A program made the position numbers and the translations under genes. The notes beneath the pieces were generated by a model. That model was given only the letters and a program-made list of their open reading frames with translations, did not search any database and was not told the DNA's origin. From Brevifilum sp029548365 (GTDB lineage Bacteria > Chloroflexota > Anaerolineae > Anaerolineales > Anaerolineaceae), in the NCBI GenBank assembly GCA_035376985.1, contig DAOSSA010000010.1:1-64000 (forward strand): a stretch of 64,000 nt of DNA, given 5' to 3'. The stretch's first letter is position 1, and the number at the start of each line of letters is the position of its first letter. Of the stretch, positions 7,823-16,111 are shown piece by piece.

Positions 7823-8835
7823 CAGCAAAACCCGGGGTTGGGCGAAAGCAAAAGGGCCGAATCCCCAAAGATTGCGAGCATCATCATAACGAAACACGCA
7901 ATTTACCTGCTCCCGACAAATTAGATGATCATTGGTGGACTTCCATTGTTGCGGATCAGCCCACGCTCGGGGCTGGATGGGAAGCGAGCAACACGGGTGA
8001 TGATAAAAAAAATCAACGCCAAAATCCTGGACGACCTGCATCTGCAATCAATTGGCATAAGGTCGAATGTTTATTCAAAAATGATGAAATTATCACATTG
8101 GAAGTAGTTGGTTATAATCGTGGGGGGGTCCTGGTTAGGGGCGCTTCTCTTCATGGTTTCGTTCCGGCATCACACTTGGTTGACCACCCCGTGGGGACCA
8201 ACAAGGGGGTACGGGAGCAAATCTTCCGCCGATATTTAGGCCGAGATATCCCAGTGAAAGTTATTGAATGTGAACCTGAAAAGGATCGCGTTGTTTTTTC
8301 AGAACGAGCCGCCCTGGCAGGTGCAGGTAAACGCAAATTTCTTCTCGCCAGTCTGGCTGAAGGGGATATCATCAGTGGATTTGTGACCAATATCACGGAC
8401 TTTGGCGTGTTTGTTGACCTGGGTGGGGTTGAAGGATTGATCCATGTTTCTGAGTTGTCATGGGGACGCGTACAACATCCCTCAGAGGTTGTGAAGTTAG
8501 GTCAGGAAATAGAGACCTTGATCGTTGAAGTCTTGGAAGAACAGGCCCGGATTGCCCTGAGCCTTAAACGGCTTAAGAGTAATCCCTGGGATAATTTAGC
8601 CAGGCAACTCTCTCCAGGCGATGTTCTTGATGCTAGTGTCACCAGGATTGTCAAATATGGTGTATTTGCCTGTTTAGATATTGGTGTAGAAGGATTGATC
8701 CATATTTCAACCATCGTCTTTCCTGCTGATTGTGCCAATATTAATGATTTTCTAAAAGTTGGACAGATGGTAAAAGTCAATGTGATCAGCATTGATGCGC
8801 CCAAAAGGCGATTGGGCTTAATGCTGGAAGGTTAG
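7819..8835 (+). CDS. S1 RNA-binding domain protein (ribosomal protein S1-like)
   Basis: The protein has 338 residues. A polar leader of about 75 residues is followed by three S1 (OB-fold) repeats: about 87-160 (diverged, GYNRGGVLVRGASLHGFVPASHL), 172-247 (canonical, GFVTNITDFGVFVDLGGVEGLIHVSEL) and 265-336 (VTRIVKYGVFACLDIGVEGLIHIS). Short S1 proteins with three or four repeats are the usual bacterial S1 or a paralogue outside Proteobacteria. They help load mRNA on the 30S subunit or bind structured RNA. The start overlaps the upstream receptor stop by 4 bases. The real rpsA could lie elsewhere, so no symbol is given. Confidence 0.82.
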   Translation: MTAKPGVGRKQKGRIPKDCEHHHNETRNLPAPDKLDDHWWTSIVADQPTLGAGWEASNTGDDKKNQRQNPGRPASAINWHKVECLFKNDEIITLEVVGYNRGGVLVRGASLHGFVPASHLVDHPVGTNKGVREQIFRRYLGRDIPVKVIECEPEKDRVVFSERAALAGAGKRKFLLASLAEGDIISGFVTNITDFGVFVDLGGVEGLIHVSELSWGRVQHPSEVVKLGQEIETLIVEVLEEQARIALSLKRLKSNPWDNLARQLSPGDVLDASVTRIVKYGVFACLDIGVEGLIHISTIVFPADCANINDFLKVGQMVKVNVISIDAPKRRLGLMLEG

Positions 8836-8845
8836 ATATCGAAAA

Positions 8846-11101
8846 ATGGCGAAGCGCACCTCAACCCCCGTACAGAAAAAACAAGGTAAAGCCCAGCAGG
8901 ATTCATTGTTCCAGCAGTTTGAAAGAGCCGGCAGTTCAGAAGTAGAGCGCAATACGCAAATCCTGCAGTATGGGTGGGATTTGATTGGCGTATTGCTTTT
9001 TGCCGCAGCGTTTATTCTGCTGCTTGGTTTCTTCCAGGTGACATCAGGCGAGCTGATCACCCCATTAGTGGATTTTCTCATGCGCTGGTTTGGCTTAGGT
9101 CGCTTCCTGATTGTGGTCGCAATGGTTGCTGTTGGTTTGCAGGTCATTCGATGGCGCAAACATCCATTACGCAAACTCTCACTGGGACGAATTTTAGCCT
9201 TTGAAGGAAGCGGTTTTCTGTTCCTGGCTGTACTTTCCATCGCAACCAGCGGAGTTATTACTCAGGTTGAGGCAGGACGCGATCCGGGCGGTATCGTTGG
9301 TTGGGGTATTGCAGAGATTTTTCGCTCAACAATCGGCCCGACAGCAGGCTTTTTGCTCCTGGTGGCATTATTTCTCCTGTGCGTGGCTGTTGCATTTAAC
9401 TTGTTTCCGAAGCTTGAAAAAGTTGTCCAGACTCAAGTGAGCAATCTATCGATGGTTGAAGAGACCTTTGGCAACCAGAAAGAGCCTGCACAACCTCCTG
9501 CCGCAGCAAGCATAAAAATGAGGGAACCGGAAGAAGAAACACAGCCAGAGGTGAAGACCACCTGGCTGCCTCCAGAGTTTCGTAAATCGTTCACCACACC
9601 TGATGTCGCTGACGAAACGCCTGATTTTACTTTAGAGCGTTCACCTGAACTGCCGCCACTCGATCTATTGAATAAAGGTGAGTCCTTCAAACCCGATAAG
9701 CGATCGATCAATATGACTGCGGGACTGATTGAGAAAACGCTCGCCGAATTTGGGATTCCAGCGAAGGTGGTTGGATTTCGGTCCGGACCCACTGTGACGC
9801 AATTTGCCGTCGAGCCAGGATATATCGATAAAGCCGACGATGATCGGCAAAAGATTCGGGTATCCCAAATTTCATCCCTGCAACGGGATCTCGCACTTGC
9901 GCTTTCTGCTGAACGGCTCAGAATCGAAGCGCCTGTTCCTGGGAAATCCTACGTCGGTATCGAAATTCCAAATCCCACCAGCTTTGATGTACAGTTAAAA
10001 CCATTGCTTGAAACGGATTCTTTTTCTAGGATTAATTCCCAATTAGCGCTGGCTTTGGGAAGGGATGTGTCTGGTCGAGCTGTAATTTCCGATCTGGCAA
10101 CGATGCCGCATTTATTGATTGCCGGAACGACTGGATCTGGGAAAAGCGTGTGTATCACTGCGCTGACAGCTTGTTTGGTGATGAATAACACACCTGACGA
10201 GATTAAGCTGGCCATGATTGACCCAAAACGTGTGGAATTGATGCGCTTTAATGGTTTGCCGCACTTAATGGGTCGGGTTGAGACTGAAATCGAGCGAATT
10301 TTAGCAATTTTACGGTGGGCAACGGCAGAAATGGATTTTCGCTATGAATTACTGGAACGAGCCCGTTCGAGGAATATTGACGCGTACAATCGAAAATTAG
10401 AAATCCAAAACAAGCCAAAAATGCCCAAAATCGTGCTCATCATTGATGAGCTCGCGGATTTGATGATGGCGGCGCCTGACCAAACAGAATTTGCTATCAT
10501 TCGCCTGGCGCAAAAAGCGCGTGCCGTAGGCATTCACCTGATCCTGGCCACTCAGCGTCCAAGCACTGATGTGGTCACCGGCTTGATTAAAGCCAATTTT
10601 CCGACCAGGATTGCTTTTGCTGTTGCCACATCTGTGGATTCCCGTGTCATTTTGGATACAGGTGGTGCAGAAACCTTGCTAAGCAAGGGAGACATGCTGT
10701 TCATGCATCCTGAATTTGGTCTTCCACAACGAGCCCAGGGTGTAATCGTCACTGACAAGGAACTGAACCGGATTATCCGCTGGTGGCAAAGGAACCGAAA
10801 GGATCAATCTGAGTTGCTAAATGAGCGTTATGATGATTCGAAGTCACCACCCTGGGAAGACCAGGTTGGAATCGATGCAACCTCAGGCAGCGACGATGCA
10901 CTGGTGGATGAAGCCATTAAATTAATCAAAGCACAAGGCCATGTGAGCGCCTCATTTTTACAGCGACAATTGCGGATTGGATATCCAAGGGCTGCACGGT
11001 TGGTCGATCAGTTAGAGGAAATGGGTATTATCGGGCCTTCACAGGGAGGCGGTCGAGAACGGGAGATTTTGATTGATTTTGATGATGGGGAAGATGAATG
11101 A
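8846..11101 (+). CDS. ftsK: DNA translocase FtsK/SpoIIIE
   Basis: The 751-residue protein pumps chromosomal DNA through the closing septum. Four to five N-terminal membrane segments (about 47-195) are followed by a polar linker rich in Pro and Glu. The alpha/beta RecA-like motor has Walker A GTTGSGKS at residues 427-434 and Walker B IVLIIDELADLMM near 530-542. The C-terminal winged-helix gamma domain (about 685-750, IKAQGHVSASFLQRQLRIGYPRAARL) reads KOPS/SRS polarity sites and activates XerCD. Length and order are typical. The ribosome-binding site is weak. It lies 10 bases after the S1 gene. Confidence 0.95.
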   Translation: MAKRTSTPVQKKQGKAQQDSLFQQFERAGSSEVERNTQILQYGWDLIGVLLFAAAFILLLGFFQVTSGELITPLVDFLMRWFGLGRFLIVVAMVAVGLQVIRWRKHPLRKLSLGRILAFEGSGFLFLAVLSIATSGVITQVEAGRDPGGIVGWGIAEIFRSTIGPTAGFLLLVALFLLCVAVAFNLFPKLEKVVQTQVSNLSMVEETFGNQKEPAQPPAAASIKMREPEEETQPEVKTTWLPPEFRKSFTTPDVADETPDFTLERSPELPPLDLLNKGESFKPDKRSINMTAGLIEKTLAEFGIPAKVVGFRSGPTVTQFAVEPGYIDKADDDRQKIRVSQISSLQRDLALALSAERLRIEAPVPGKSYVGIEIPNPTSFDVQLKPLLETDSFSRINSQLALALGRDVSGRAVISDLATMPHLLIAGTTGSGKSVCITALTACLVMNNTPDEIKLAMIDPKRVELMRFNGLPHLMGRVETEIERILAILRWATAEMDFRYELLERARSRNIDAYNRKLEIQNKPKMPKIVLIIDELADLMMAAPDQTEFAIIRLAQKARAVGIHLILATQRPSTDVVTGLIKANFPTRIAFAVATSVDSRVILDTGGAETLLSKGDMLFMHPEFGLPQRAQGVIVTDKELNRIIRWWQRNRKDQSELLNERYDDSKSPPWEDQVGIDATSGSDDALVDEAIKLIKAQGHVSASFLQRQLRIGYPRAARLVDQLEEMGIIGPSQGGGREREILIDFDDGEDE

Positions 11102-11140
11102 TGCCCTCTGTTTTGCTTACAGTGTGATAAACTTACAGCC

Positions 11141-11791
11141 ATGAATCAATCGAATAACGACGAGAAAAAAACCCTAACAGATCATTTGCGAATAATTTTT
11201 AAAGGGGTTCTGGACGGGATTGGTACATTCCTGAATCGATTGGGAGTCCGTCCCAATGTCATCACCCTGGCAGGACTATTGGGCAATGTTGCGGGTGGCG
11301 TCTTAATTGCTTCAGATCAATTATTGTGGGGCGGTTTGATTGCTATGATAATGGCCCCTCTGGACGCCCTTGATGGAACCATGGCGCGTTTGCGAAACGA
11401 GAGCAGTCGCTACGGTGCTTTTGTTGATTCAGTAACTGACCGCTATTCTGAGTTTGCTTTATACGCAGGCTTGTTGGTGTATTTTATCCAAACCGGGACC
11501 TGGAAGGATGCGATGCTGGTATTATTCGCCGCTATGGGATCAATTTTGGTCTCTTACATCCGGGCAAAAGCTGAGTCCTTGAATTATTCAGCGAAGATTG
11601 GATTATTCACCCGTGTGGAAAGATACCTGGTATTAATCCCCGGGGTAATTTTTGGTATTCCTCGAATAGCTCTATGGATTTTGGCAATCCTTAGCAACGT
11701 GACGGCATTGCAGCGAATTTGGTATGTGAGAAAACAAGCGAAAGCCAACGGAGAGGTTCGAAATATAAGAGAGGAACAGAAAAATGGCTGA
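11141..11791 (+). CDS. CDP-alcohol phosphatidyltransferase (PgsA-like)
   Basis: This integral membrane enzyme of 216 residues joins a CDP-activated lipid to an alcohol. The family signature D-x2-D-G-x2-A-R-x8-G-x3-D-x3-D is perfect (DALDGTMARLRNESSRYGAF, then VDSVTD), at about residues 75-99. About six membrane segments are seen. The product could be phosphatidylglycerophosphate, phosphatidylinositol phosphate or another phospholipid; the signature does not discriminate. No Shine-Dalgarno is seen before ATG 11141. The 3' end overlaps lgt by 8 bases, pairing two membrane-lipid genes. Confidence 0.88.
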   Translation: MNQSNNDEKKTLTDHLRIIFKGVLDGIGTFLNRLGVRPNVITLAGLLGNVAGGVLIASDQLLWGGLIAMIMAPLDALDGTMARLRNESSRYGAFVDSVTDRYSEFALYAGLLVYFIQTGTWKDAMLVLFAAMGSILVSYIRAKAESLNYSAKIGLFTRVERYLVLIPGVIFGIPRIALWILAILSNVTALQRIWYVRKQAKANGEVRNIREEQKNG

Positions 11792-12656
11792 AGGTATTCG
11801 AATTGGACCATTAACACTTAATTATTACGGGATGATCATCATGGCAGGAGTCATCGCTGCCGCAGTGTTAAGCCATTATGAAGCAAAACGCAGGGAATTG
11901 AACGCTGATATCATTTGGGATTGTTTACCCTGGGTCGTTCTTGGTGGGGTGATTGGCGCCCGAATCTGGCATATCCTGACGCCGCCCGCCTCGATGGTTG
12001 AACAAGGCGTTACAACCTGGTATTACCTCACGCATCCATTGGATGCTATCGCAATCTGGCGGGGTGGGTTAGGGATACCCGGTGCGGTTGCTGGCGGTGC
12101 ACTGGCACTTTATCTCTATACCAGGAAGCATGAAATCAGTTTCCTGTTATGGGTTGATATTATTGCCCCCGGTTTGGCGCTGGCGCAAGCAATTGGCCGC
12201 TGGGGTAATTTCATAAACCAGGAAGTTTATGGGCGCCCGTCTAATCTTCCCTGGGCAATTACGATTGACCCCCGGTACAGGTTGCCTGAATACAGAGATA
12301 TTGCCACTTATCATCCATTATTTTTATATGAATCTATTTTTAATTTATTAAATATGGGCTTCTTGCTGTGGCTCACCCGAAAAATGGCACATAAACTTAA
12401 ACAAGGTGATGTTTTCTTATCCTATTTGGTGACCTACCCGATATTCAGGTTCTTCTTAGAATTTCTCAGACTGGATGCCAGTCTTGTGGGTGGCGTGAAC
12501 GCAAACCAAACATTAATGTTGTTGATCGCAATGGCAGCGGCAGGGTTGATTGTTTGGCGACACCGCGAGACGATTTTCCCCCGTCAGGCTAATGAAAAAC
12601 CAAAACACAAAGATATCGAAAATCTAGAAGGCACGGGTGAAAAAAACGAAGAATAA
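11784..12656 (+). CDS. lgt: Prolipoprotein diacylglyceryl transferase
   Basis: Lgt moves diacylglyceryl from phosphatidylglycerol to the lipobox cysteine of prelipoproteins at the membrane. At 290 residues it is of normal length, with about seven TM helices. The signature GRWGNFINQE sits at residues 138-147, followed by YGRPSNLPWAI; the essential Arg and Asn are present. IWRGGLGIPGAVAGG (91-105) is the other conserved block. ATG 11784 follows AGAGGA. Its overlap with the phosphatidyltransferase fits shared use of phosphatidylglycerol. The C-terminal 30 residues are charged and cytoplasmic. Confidence 0.95.
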   Translation: MAEGIRIGPLTLNYYGMIIMAGVIAAAVLSHYEAKRRELNADIIWDCLPWVVLGGVIGARIWHILTPPASMVEQGVTTWYYLTHPLDAIAIWRGGLGIPGAVAGGALALYLYTRKHEISFLLWVDIIAPGLALAQAIGRWGNFINQEVYGRPSNLPWAITIDPRYRLPEYRDIATYHPLFLYESIFNLLNMGFLLWLTRKMAHKLKQGDVFLSYLVTYPIFRFFLEFLRLDASLVGGVNANQTLMLLIAMAAAGLIVWRHRETIFPRQANEKPKHKDIENLEGTGEKNEE

Positions 12657-12693
12657 ATTTTGCTGGCGATCTTAAGGTTGGACGATTAATAAA

Positions 12694-13440
12694 ATGGCAA
12701 CCATCACTTTCCTGGGAACGGCCAATGCGTTACCGAATAAAGATCGTGAAAGCACTCATTTCCTGGTTGAATCAGGTGAGCAAAAAATCCTTGTGGATTG
12801 TGCCGGTAATCCAATTATTCGGTTTGACCAGGCTGGACTTGGCCCGTGTTTCATCACAGATATTATTCTGACGCATTTTCACCCCGATCATGTGGCTGGA
12901 TTGCCTATCTTGTTATTAGATTTATTAATCATGGGGCGTAAGGATCCGTTAAATATCTATGGCTTAGATAAGGTCATTGATCAGGCAGAGGGAATGCTGG
13001 AATTGTTCGAATGGCAGGACTGGGGTGATTTTTTCCCGGTTCAATTTCATCGAATCCCCGATCAAGTGCTATTGAATGTGTTGAACACTGAGTCCGTGCG
13101 AATTTGGACATCTCCGGTGCATCATCTGATCCCCACAATTGGGGTAAGGATGCAATTCCCAGGCGGCTCTATGTGTTACTCATCGGATACAGAGCCTTGT
13201 GATAACGTGGTTGAATTGGCAAGAGGGGTCGATATCCTGATCCATGAAGCAACAGGTGGAGAAATTGGTCACTCTTTACCTGAGCAGGCTGGTGAAATTG
13301 CTCAGAGGGCAAGTGCAAGCCAATTATTATTAATTCATTATCCCTCAAAGGTTGATACTGAAGAATGGGTGAATAGAGCCAGGAGCCGTTACTCTGGGCA
13401 GGTTCAAGCAGCCAAGGATTGGATGAGAATTAACATCTGA
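12694..13440 (+). CDS. Metallo-beta-lactamase fold hydrolase, RNase Z-like
   Basis: The protein has 248 residues. It opens with ITFLGTANALPNKDRESTHFLVE, typical of the RNase Z/ElaC branch. The metal motif H-x-H-x-D-H is in THFHPDHVAGLP (about 66-77). Further ligands are probably VHHLIPT (about 145), SSDTEP (about 166) and IHYPSK near the end. True RNase Z trims tRNA 3' ends, but many relatives of this length are phosphodiesterases or arylsulfatase-like enzymes. The exosite arm of RNase Z is not obvious, so the substrate stays open. It ends the same-strand block that begins at 3746. Confidence 0.8.
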   Translation: MATITFLGTANALPNKDRESTHFLVESGEQKILVDCAGNPIIRFDQAGLGPCFITDIILTHFHPDHVAGLPILLLDLLIMGRKDPLNIYGLDKVIDQAEGMLELFEWQDWGDFFPVQFHRIPDQVLLNVLNTESVRIWTSPVHHLIPTIGVRMQFPGGSMCYSSDTEPCDNVVELARGVDILIHEATGGEIGHSLPEQAGEIAQRASASQLLLIHYPSKVDTEEWVNRARSRYSGQVQAAKDWMRINI

Positions 13441-13469
13441 TTGATTCCATAAACAAAGACGAAAACCAA

Positions 13470-13973
13470 TTACCAGCCTGAGAGGAAGTTCTCCCAATCA
13501 TTATGATGATGCAAGTGCTTTCCAAACAGGTATGTGGCTGTATTTGGCGGACATTTCGGTGGTCTTATTGGAAACATTCCTGATTGCTCCGGCGTTAAAC
13601 CACCTTTGAGGTGGTTGCAGCGTGGGCAAGCGGAAACGACATTTTCCCACTGGGTTTTGCCCCCTAAATGGCGAGGAATGACATGGTCAATGGTCAAATC
13701 GTTGATCTGCCGACCACAATACTGGCAGGTGAAGCGATCTCTGCGGAAAATTTCTTTTCGGGTCAGCTTAACCACCGGTCTGGGACGTTTAACCATGTGA
13801 TTGAGGCGAATTACGGATGGCATTAAAAATATTTGTGAAACCGTTCGGATCACTCCCCTGCCGTTTAATATCAGGGTTGCTTTATCCGACAGCACCAGGT
13901 TGATGGCGCGATACATCGATGTGACATTGATGGGTTGGAAGTTCGCATTCAGGACAAGCACTGGGTCTTTCAT
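13470..13973 (-). CDS. HNH endonuclease family protein
   Basis: The protein has 167 residues. The N-terminal half (VLVLNANFQPINVTSMYRAI) is the conserved lead of a widespread bacterial HNH family. The zinc-knuckle HNH core is FTCQYCGRQINDLTIDHVIP, then ...CPRCNHLKG (about 97-143), with four structural cysteines, the catalytic His in DHVIP and the Asn in WENVV. Such proteins are usually single genes of unknown physiological role rather than restriction enzymes. A TATAAT on this strand (13989-13994) would give an mRNA with a leader of only about 10 bases. Confidence 0.85.
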   Translation of the reverse strand: MKDPVLVLNANFQPINVTSMYRAINLVLSDKATLILNGRGVIRTVSQIFLMPSVIRLNHMVKRPRPVVKLTRKEIFRRDRFTCQYCGRQINDLTIDHVIPRHLGGKTQWENVVSACPRCNHLKGGLTPEQSGMFPIRPPKCPPNTATYLFGKHLHHHNDWENFLSGW

Positions 13974-14143
13974 AACATCACCAATATAATTATAACAGCA
14001 ATGGAATTTGATAGATATCTCCGTACATGGTAGTAAATCACTGTGCCATGATTTCCAGCAACAATCAGCATAAAATATGATCTTAAGTCACTCCATGCTG
14101 GTCTGTAATATCGGTTAAAATAGTATTGATAGAAAGGATGGCT

Positions 14144-14680
14144 ATGAAACGCAGCCAGATTATGATTGGGATAGCGCTCATCGTTTTTGGATTAATCTCA
14201 TTACTCAATGTGTTATTCCCAGGCATACACATTGGTCGCTTTATTGGCCCCTTGTTATTAATCGGTTTGGGACTGCTAATAATCCTTCATCCCTGGGTGG
14301 TTGGACCCGGCGTAAAGGTGCAGACCCCTTTTTTGGGTGATTTGCGTAAGGGCAGTGTTTGGGAAGTCACACGTCATGAAATATGGTGGTTTGTCGGATC
14401 GAATCGTTTAGATTTTACCCAAGCTGTTTTTCCAGAAGGGGATGGAGAAATAAAAATACTCGGTTTTGTGAACGATATCACCATCATATTGCCAGAAGAT
14501 GTGGGACTGATGGTGGATTCCACGGCATTTTTGAACGATTACCATGGATTAACTGATAAACAGGAACGGTTCTTCAGCAATTTGCATGATGAAACTGCAA
14601 ATTATTCCAAGGTAGAAAAAAGAGTGCATCTGCGCTCAATTGCTTTTGTTGCCGAAATTAGGATCAGAAAAGGATTCTAG
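14144..14680 (+). CDS. LiaF/DUF5668-like membrane protein
   Basis: I start at ATG 14144 because the AAAGGA site lies 5 bases upstream; an in-frame TTG at 14126 and ATG 14138 are alternatives. The 178-residue protein has two N-terminal TM segments (about 5-22 and 28-46) separated by a Pro-Gly turn. A beta-helix-like C-terminal domain follows (RLDFTQAVFPEGDGEIKILGFVN onward), as in LiaF/VraT 'cell-wall-active antibiotic response' proteins. Those inhibit a LiaRS-type two-component system. No kinase or regulator gene is adjacent, so the role here is unknown. Confidence 0.7.
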   Translation: MKRSQIMIGIALIVFGLISLLNVLFPGIHIGRFIGPLLLIGLGLLIILHPWVVGPGVKVQTPFLGDLRKGSVWEVTRHEIWWFVGSNRLDFTQAVFPEGDGEIKILGFVNDITIILPEDVGLMVDSTAFLNDYHGLTDKQERFFSNLHDETANYSKVEKRVHLRSIAFVAEIRIRKGF

Positions 14681-14708
14681 TTATCAAAATTGGTTTTTTT
14701 GATATAAT
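14681..14708 (+). promoter_or_regulatory. Probable tyrS promoter
   Basis: TTATCA (14681-14686, 4 of 6), a 16-bp spacer and perfect TATAAT (14703-14708) lie immediately after the LiaF-like stop. Transcription would start near 14715, leaving a leader of about 140 bases before tyrS. Confidence 0.6.
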
Positions 14709-14778
14709 CTAACTATGCAAAACCGCAGGAAATATTATTACGAAAGATGATGGTAAAAACTCCGTTCTGGGCCGATGG

Positions 14779-14809
14779 CGCGCCTGGTGAGACGGGCGCG
14801 TTTTATTTT
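14779..14809 (+). terminator. Hairpin plus U-run in the tyrS leader (attenuator or terminator)
   Basis: CGCGCC (14779-14784) pairs with GGCGCG (14795-14800) around a 10-nt loop, and TTTTATTTT follows at once. It looks like an intrinsic terminator. Because it lies downstream of the TATAAT at 14703 and upstream of tyrS, it would control tyrS read-through rather than only end the previous gene. No T-box core sequence is visible. Confidence 0.6.
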
Positions 14810-14853
14810 GCTTGAAACAAGGTTGAGATTTACTTTACTGCAAGGAGAAGAGC

Positions 14854-16068
14854 ATGAACATTAACCAACAGGTCACATACTTAATGCGCGGTGTTGATTA
14901 TGGAGATCCGGCAACATTTGAGGTGATGAAAAACGAATTGCGAGCCAGCTTAATCGAGGCTGATCGGACTGGAAAACCATTGCGGGTGTATTGCGGTTAT
15001 GATCCGCGTACCTCTGATTTACACATCGGGCATACGGTGACCTTGAGAAAGCTGAGCCAATTTCAAGAGTTGGGGCACCAGGTGATCTTTTTGATTGGCA
15101 CTTACACAGCTTTGATCGGCGATCCCTCGGATAAGGATAAACTTCGCCCACAGTTAACCTCCGAGGAAGCAAAAATAAATGCGGAAACCTATGCTGAACA
15201 AGCTTTTCGGATCCTGGACAAAGAAAAGACAGAAATTCGCTACAACGCTGAATGGCTTTCCAAGCTGAATTTTGGGGAATTAATTCACCTTGCCTCAAAT
15301 TTCACCTTACAACAATTTCTGTCTCGTGAAAACTTTCGCAAGCGTTGGGATGGTGAAGAACCGATTTATTTCCATGAATTTTTCTATGCCCTGATGCAGG
15401 GTTATGATGCCTATGCATTAGAAGCAGATGTCCAGGTCGGCGGTACCGATCAGGTTTTCAACATTATTACTGCTGCACGCAAAATTATGACCTATCTTAA
15501 GGCTAAGCCCAACATTGGCATCATTTTGCCCATCCTTCCGGGAACAGACGGCGTATTGAAGATGAGCAAATCCTTGGGTAACCATATTCCCCTGAACACG
15601 ACGCCCGAGGATATGTTTGGCAAGGTGATGAGCATTCCGGATACTGCAATGCCCAGCTATTCACGCCTGGTCACCCGCTGGTCGGTGGAGAAAATTGAAC
15701 ACTTTGAGCATGGCATTGACTTAGGCGAGATTCACCCGCGAGATGCAAAGATGGAACTCGCTGAAGAGATCACCGCTGCATTTTTCGATGAAGAAAAGGC
15801 ACAGCATGCCCGGCAAGAATTTATCAACATGTTTCAAAAAGGGGATCTGCCAGAATATATCCCTGATTTTAAACCGCGTGGCGAACCGCTTTTGTTAGAG
15901 ATCCTGGTGGATAGCGGATTGGCGACCAGTAAGAGCCAGGCGCGCCGGCTGATTGAGCAAAATGGTGTAAAAATTGACGGCAAGGCTGTTGGCGATCCCT
16001 ATGTACAGGTTAACCCTGACGCAATTATCCAGGTTGGGAAACGCCACTTCATTCGGATAAAAAATTAG
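14854..16068 (+). CDS. tyrS: Tyrosyl-tRNA synthetase
   Basis: This class I synthetase charges tRNA-Tyr. At 404 residues it has the normal length. The HIGH motif is intact (DLHIGH, residues 55-60) and KMSKS sits at 236-240. The Tyr/Gln-x-x-x-Gln-x-D pocket (LMQGYDAYAL) and GGTDQVFN are recognisable. A C-terminal S4 RNA-binding domain is present (about 345-400, ATSKSQARRLIEQNGVKIDG). The AAGGAGAAG ribosome-binding site is strong. The gene has its own promoter and a leader with a terminator-like hairpin. Confidence 0.95.
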   Translation: MNINQQVTYLMRGVDYGDPATFEVMKNELRASLIEADRTGKPLRVYCGYDPRTSDLHIGHTVTLRKLSQFQELGHQVIFLIGTYTALIGDPSDKDKLRPQLTSEEAKINAETYAEQAFRILDKEKTEIRYNAEWLSKLNFGELIHLASNFTLQQFLSRENFRKRWDGEEPIYFHEFFYALMQGYDAYALEADVQVGGTDQVFNIITAARKIMTYLKAKPNIGIILPILPGTDGVLKMSKSLGNHIPLNTTPEDMFGKVMSIPDTAMPSYSRLVTRWSVEKIEHFEHGIDLGEIHPRDAKMELAEEITAAFFDEEKAQHARQEFINMFQKGDLPEYIPDFKPRGEPLLLEILVDSGLATSKSQARRLIEQNGVKIDGKAVGDPYVQVNPDAIIQVGKRHFIRIKN

Positions 16069-16111
16069 CGATTATTTTTAGGATATTCCGGGAAGGCGAT
16101 GGGCAGGGTTT

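Noticed and set aside
14710..14853. T-box riboswitch before tyrS
   Set aside because: The conserved AGGGTGG-ACCGCG type core is absent; ACCGC at 14722 alone is not enough.
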